A stretch of DNA of 64,000 nucleotides from Ciona savignyi (taxonomy: Eukaryota > Chordata > Ascidiacea > Phlebobranchia > Cionidae), in NCBI GenBank assembly GCA_000149265.1, contig CH002592.1, forward strand, positions 257,927 through 321,926, read 5' to 3'. A program made the translations under genes and the position numbers. The notes below the pieces were generated by a model. It did not search any database. It had not been told where the DNA came from and saw only the letters and a program-made list of their open reading frames with translations. Shown here in pieces: positions 59,660-64,000 of the stretch (positions within the stretch are counted from its first letter, which is position 1; every line of letters starts with the position of its first letter).

Positions 59660-62600
59660 TTACCCCACCTTTCCAGGTTCAAGTTGGAAAATTCGTTTCA
59701 CATCATCAGCTTTATCATGATCATACACTGTCCAAGTCTTCACCCATTGAGCACCAGTCTGTTTATCCCATTCACCACCATCAGCTACAACCAAGTCCTG
59801 AGGAAATATATTCGAAGTTACAAAGCAGAACTACATTGTAAAGAATTGCATATATATATAGAAAAAAACAATTTTAATGAATATTTAAATTGGCAAATCG
59901 ATAAAATTGTTTCCAATCTTCATCTTTTTTTGTATTAATTTTTTTTTAATTTAAAAAGTTGTTTAAATTTTTGAGTTTTATTATTGTATAAAATATGTAT
60001 ATTTTGGAAATGTGGTAGAAAGTAGCAGATTGAGGTAGTTGTGTACAAATTTATCACAGAACTAATTTACGCAGTATATACCGCGCACTTAATAAATATA
60101 GACAGCAGTATTTGTAATACAAAAGAATTATGTTCCTATTTAAACTTATATCTGCGCCAATATGCAATCCCCGATCAGTGGTCTACAAGAGCTTAATAAT
60201 ATAGATTCTTTGTCATAATGCTACCATTGTTACAACAAGATATGTTATAGCCTCTTGTAAGATGGATTGATTTTAGTCGACAATTTGTGGAAATCCCAAC
60301 CCAGTGCTGTGTTACTACGGGTATGAATATGAATTGTTATAAATAACCCAGCAGAATATCGCAAAGCAACCCAAAATTCCATGTAAACTGACTTCAGTCA
60401 GGAAATGTTATCCAATTATGTGTAGATGTGCACCAATCTGTAGAAAGTCCATTCAAAATCAATAATTTTCAGATACTGTGTATCAATATGTAAGTTATTG
60501 CATAGTATCACGATTTGATTCGAGCTTCCGTTTTCCGAGAATTTGTTCAATTTTTTAGTTTGTTGTAAAATATCTTATACAAATTACTGTGGGTTGGTCA
60601 GGATGTGGACACTATTTATATAGTAGATAGCCTTCTGTATGTTTAAAAAGCAAAGAAGCCACAAACAAAATAAAATGGTGGGTTATCTTAACCAGGCTAC
60701 TCAAACTTTTAAGCTAGCCATCACTTTTAATTTATTAGTTTTATGCAAGCCTTCTTCACGTTTAAAATCTAAAATCGCACAAAGTATAGATAGTAGTTTG
60801 TGTGAAAAACTTATGAGAAGCTATGTTTCAAGCGGTTTAGTGTGTTATCTGTATGGTGTTCGTTGAAATAATAGAAGAGGTTATTCCTGGATTATCTTTC
60901 CGGAGAATTGAGGAAAAAATGGCCAAGAAAATATTACCCTCGGCGACCCAATTGTTGTGTTATCGGAAATGTTAAAGTGTGGGGTATGTCTAAATAAGAC
61001 CTTAATTCAATTTGGTGGAACCCAATAATCTACTGAGTTTACATGATGTATGCAATGTGCCTCGTCAAAATAAAAAAACAAACAAATAGCTAGTAACCAA
61101 TTTTGAACCTTCCACTATTTAGCCGAAACGTGACTCAATAAATTACCAAGATTTTCGACAGAACTAAGTATTTCCATTTAAATAAGATGTGAAAATAATG
61201 TTTAATAATTTCGAATTGATTCTTAGCATCATTAGATCCATGCTTTAAACGGTTGGCATACAGATGGTGAACAAGGCTATTAGAAGAATGGTTATTATCA
61301 GTAGTAATCAGCTGTTGGGAACAAGTTAGTTGAAATATATTTAATCTAAAATTAAATATAGTTAAGCTGACAAACTTGAGGGTTGGGAAGTTGTTGAACA
61401 GCTTCACGTAAAATCATGCGACTTTGTACGGATATATAGGACTCCTTAAATCGTAATTTGCTGATGTTGGGCAGACAATCCCACAAAGCCATCACGCCAT
61501 CATCATCGAGGTTAGAATGAATTATATGCAAGACCATCTGAAATGAAATTAAACTTGGTTGTAACATAAAGATTCAACAAAGTTGTGAGTTAGCTTAGTT
61601 GGATGAAAGATTCGCCAATATATAATAATTCAACCAATATATAGGCTGAAAAGTATAAAAAAATCAAAAAAAAATGATAGTCGACAAAGCACATCAAAAG
61701 TAAAAAATATTAAACTGTTTTTTTTCTATTTTTTTACAACAAACTGAAACCTGTGATAAACTTGTTTTATCAATTTTGTATTTATTATTTATTTAGCTAG
61801 CTGTATTTATTATTTATTTAGCCGGATGAAAAAGTGCTCCAAATAGTTGATACGTCACGATTAATACTTTGCACAGCAGGGATTGAGATTTTCCAACGGC
61901 AATAAAACAACTTAAACCAAATGTTCATGTTTTTCACATCAACTTAAAGTTGATATATTTACCTTGTTCTGTCGCTCATTGATAGCTTGGCTCAAATCTA
62001 CGATCAGCTCTCCGCAACCATCTAACCTAAGTTCATCCAGAGCTTCCATGTGCGGTTGCAAATATCCAACTATTTTCCTGATCTCTAATTCATCATACCA
62101 GTATCCCTGTGACCAAACTCCATTTGTTATAACTTATATGGGTTTTGTTATCTCAATAGTGAATGAACTTACTACGAGTCTGTTGCGTATACGATGTACT
62201 TATGGCTTATTACAAAGCATTTGCCCACCTTAGATTAAACTTTAAAGTAAAATTATGGAATGTCAAATAATTAACGACTTGGTAATAAACAATGCATTGA
62301 TGTGCTGGACATTGTGTTTATCATGCAGCGTGATCAGCCAGTGGTTATAAATAGCGGGTTGGTACCATATTAATGGTATATGATATTTCTATGTTGAATA
62401 TCATCGCAGAGCTTCTAATTGATTTCGCAATATGAGCCTACTGGTCTGTTACTTGTTCAATACTGCATTATGTCACGTAATAAAATCTATCCTACCATAT
62501 ATGTGAAATATTAGATGAATTATAGTAATCAAAGAAAATGTTTGACTTTATGAGTTAGAATAGGATAGGATTATCATGTTTATCCCCAAGAATGGGAAAA

Positions 62601-63141
62601 CCAATGCGGTTAACGCACAATCGTCAGATTAACTCGCGCCCACTCTCGGGTTACCGGAGCTATTGCAGTGTGATGTGTATGGATTGGATAGGATATTCAT
62701 GTTTATCCCTGTCAATGGAAAAATACAAGGGGGTTAACACATGGGCAATCTTCAGATCACCTCTCGCCCATCGTCGAGTTACCAAAGCTTTTGCAGTGTG
62801 TCATGTATGATTCACATGTTTCTTCAATTTCGTAGAACCCATTAATCTGCTCTGTTCAGTCAATGTCCATTAAGTGCCTTGCCCAAAGACACAGCCAACT
62901 AGTCAGTGCCTAATCTACAACCCTTTGAATAAAAAGCGACTCACTAAACCACTGGACTAATTAATCTGTTGGAGTTGAATATATCACATGAGACAATATG
63001 AAATTAATTTGGATAAATTTGGAGATTTAGAAATGAGTGCAATCTATCCACCAGGTTGGTAAACGTCTTTGTTATAATTTACAAATCAAACACAGATGTA
63101 CTTACTTGAGTGCCCCATGCTTCCAACCATAACCTCATAAT
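59660..63141 (-). CDS. LRR cassette III: exons B3, C3, D3, A2
   Basis: B3 63141-63106 (12 codons, IMRLWLEAWGTQ), C3 62106-61963 (48), D3 61537-61376 (54) and A2 59797-59660 (45 plus TAA) join in phase 0 to 159 codons. C3 has VGYLQPHMEALDELRL; D3 has DGVMALWDCLPNISKLRF; A2 has QWVKTWTVYDHDKADD and KPGK/EPGK-type tail. The D3 donor reads CAA|GTTTGT in place of the GTAAGT found in the other two D exons of this type, so splicing to A2 may be weakened. The family is as for cassette II. No NACHT exon is found between cassettes. Confidence 0.7.
59798..61375 (-). other. Cassette III intron D3-A2
   Basis: Aligns with 55080-56711 and, in part, 9690-11267. No exon or ORF of note; the frame at 60639-60866 is not supported. 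Confidence 0.6.
62553..62970 (-). repeat. Two adjacent tRNA-SINE copies
   Basis: The first copy (62553-62685) is truncated after GGTTACCGGAGCTATTGCAGTG. A second copy starts with GGATAGGATATTCATG near 62687 and runs to about 62970. Both are minus-oriented, in the C3-B3 intron. Confidence 0.75.
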
Positions 63142-63373
63142 CTGAAATTAAAATTTGAGGATAATTTTATATTTATTATGTGAAACATCATTTATATTTT
63201 ATTCAAATTTAACAATATTTATCCACTTAAAACAAGGTAATAATTCTATTTGCTTTACATAGTATTGTAAAATAATAAAAATTATATTATAATTCTATGG
63301 ATAATACTTACATATAAATCTACCATATAACAAACTAATTCGTGAAATAATACATGACATTGAAAGCCACATT

Positions 63374-63538
63374 TTATCCCACCTTCCCAGGTTCAAGTTG
63401 AAGAATTCGTTTTAGATCATCAGCTTTATTATCATTATACACTTTCCAAGTCGTCACCCATTGAGCACCGTCCTGTTGGACCCATTTATTATATTGATAA
63501 CCTGCGGCATCTATAACATCATCAACTACAACCAAGTC
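63374..63538 (-). CDS. Terminal exon A3 of a cassette lying beyond the window
   Basis: Acceptor TTCTTCAG, 54 codons, TAA at 63374. It shares QWVTTWKVYNDNKADDLKRI and EPGKVG with A1 and A2 but has an insertion near its start. An AATAAA (63177-63172, minus) lies about 197 bases after the stop. Its B, C and D exons should lie to the right of 64 kb. Confidence 0.68.
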   Translation of the reverse strand, partial: DLVVVDDVIDAAGYQYNKWVQQDGAQWVTTWKVYNDNKADDLKRILQLEPGKVG

Positions 63539-64000
63539 CTGAAGAAATATATTCAAAGTTTAAAAAAAAGACAATGTATAGAATTGAATCTATATAAAAA
63601 AACACAATTTCAGTAAATATTTAAATTGGCACATCGATAAAATTGTTTCCAATCTTTATCATTTTTTTATTAATTTTTTTTTAAATTTTAAATTTAAAAG
63701 TTGTTTAAATTTTTGAGTTTTATTATCGTATAACATTTAGATATTTGTAAATGTTGTAGAAAGTAGCAGATTGAGGCAGTTGTGTACAAAGTTATCAGAG
63801 AACAAATTTACGCAGTATATACCGCACATTTAATAAATATAGACAACCGTATTTGCAATACACAAGAACTATCTTCCTATTTAAATTTATATCTGCGCCA
63901 ATATGCAATCCCCGATCAGTGGTCCACAAGAGCTTTTAAATAATAATTCTTTGTCATAATGCTACCATTGTTACAGCAAGTTATGTTATATCTGCCTCGT
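63539..64000. other. Start of the next cassette's intron
   Basis: Homologous to 55080-55450 and 59798-60240, including ATCTGCGCCAATATGCAATCC. The array therefore continues past the window edge. Confidence 0.7.

Overview
This is a window of animal nuclear DNA. It is AT-rich, has spliced genes, is dense in transposons, tRNA-derived SINEs and satellites, and contains two 100-base N gaps. A roquin (RC3H) gene with canonical GT-AG introns marks it as metazoan. NACHT/LRR exons together with BEL/Pao, Gypsy and THAP-transposase elements fit an invertebrate chordate; a tunicate such as Ciona is my best guess, but that is an inference and not proven from the window alone.

Layout. 0-3.9 kb: a 27-bp satellite split by a compact Gypsy-type LTR element. 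3.9-7.5 kb: a tRNA-Asp-like sequence, a foldback element with about 300-bp inverted arms, and an imperfect palindrome of a 15-bp repeat. 7.4-9.7 and 12.0-14.2 kb: two near-identical copies of one segment on either side of an N gap; each copy carries an LTR-like unit. 11.3-16.7 kb, minus strand: an NLR-type gene (NACHT exon plus two LRR exons). 18.0-21.7 kb: a BEL/Pao retrotransposon lacking most of pol, with near-identical LTRs. 22-29 kb: no recognised gene, but several exon-like blocks and a 52-residue membrane ORF. 29.2-33.4 kb: a DNA transposon with two convergent genes, one SAP+SWIM+YqaJ nuclease and one THAP+DDE transposase. 36.6-38.3 kb: a 109-bp minisatellite. 39.5-40.5 kb: a LINE 3' remnant. 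40.9-41.65 kb: a gag-like coiled-coil ORF, with an unusual 650-bp field of short perfect hairpins upstream of it. 44.8-48.8 kb, minus strand: roquin. 49.3-51.1 kb: a dispersed repeat with a nested hAT MITE, then exon-like blocks and a 28-bp minisatellite. 52.1-52.6 kb: a 25-bp satellite. 53.4-64 kb, minus strand: a tandem array of four-exon LRR/tail cassettes related to the exons of the NLR gene but with no NACHT exon between them.

The two biological themes are RNA and immune regulation (roquin, an RNA-binding RING protein, and the NLR-type genes) and heavy repeat activity. The most unusual structure is the LRR cassette array. Each unit carries three phase-0 LRR exons (a microexon of 12-14 codons, a 48-codon exon and a 51-54-codon exon) and a tryptophan-rich terminal exon with its own stop and a nearby AATAAA. 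This could be a set of truncated NLR copies or interchangeable 3' ends for an NLR gene lying beyond the right edge.
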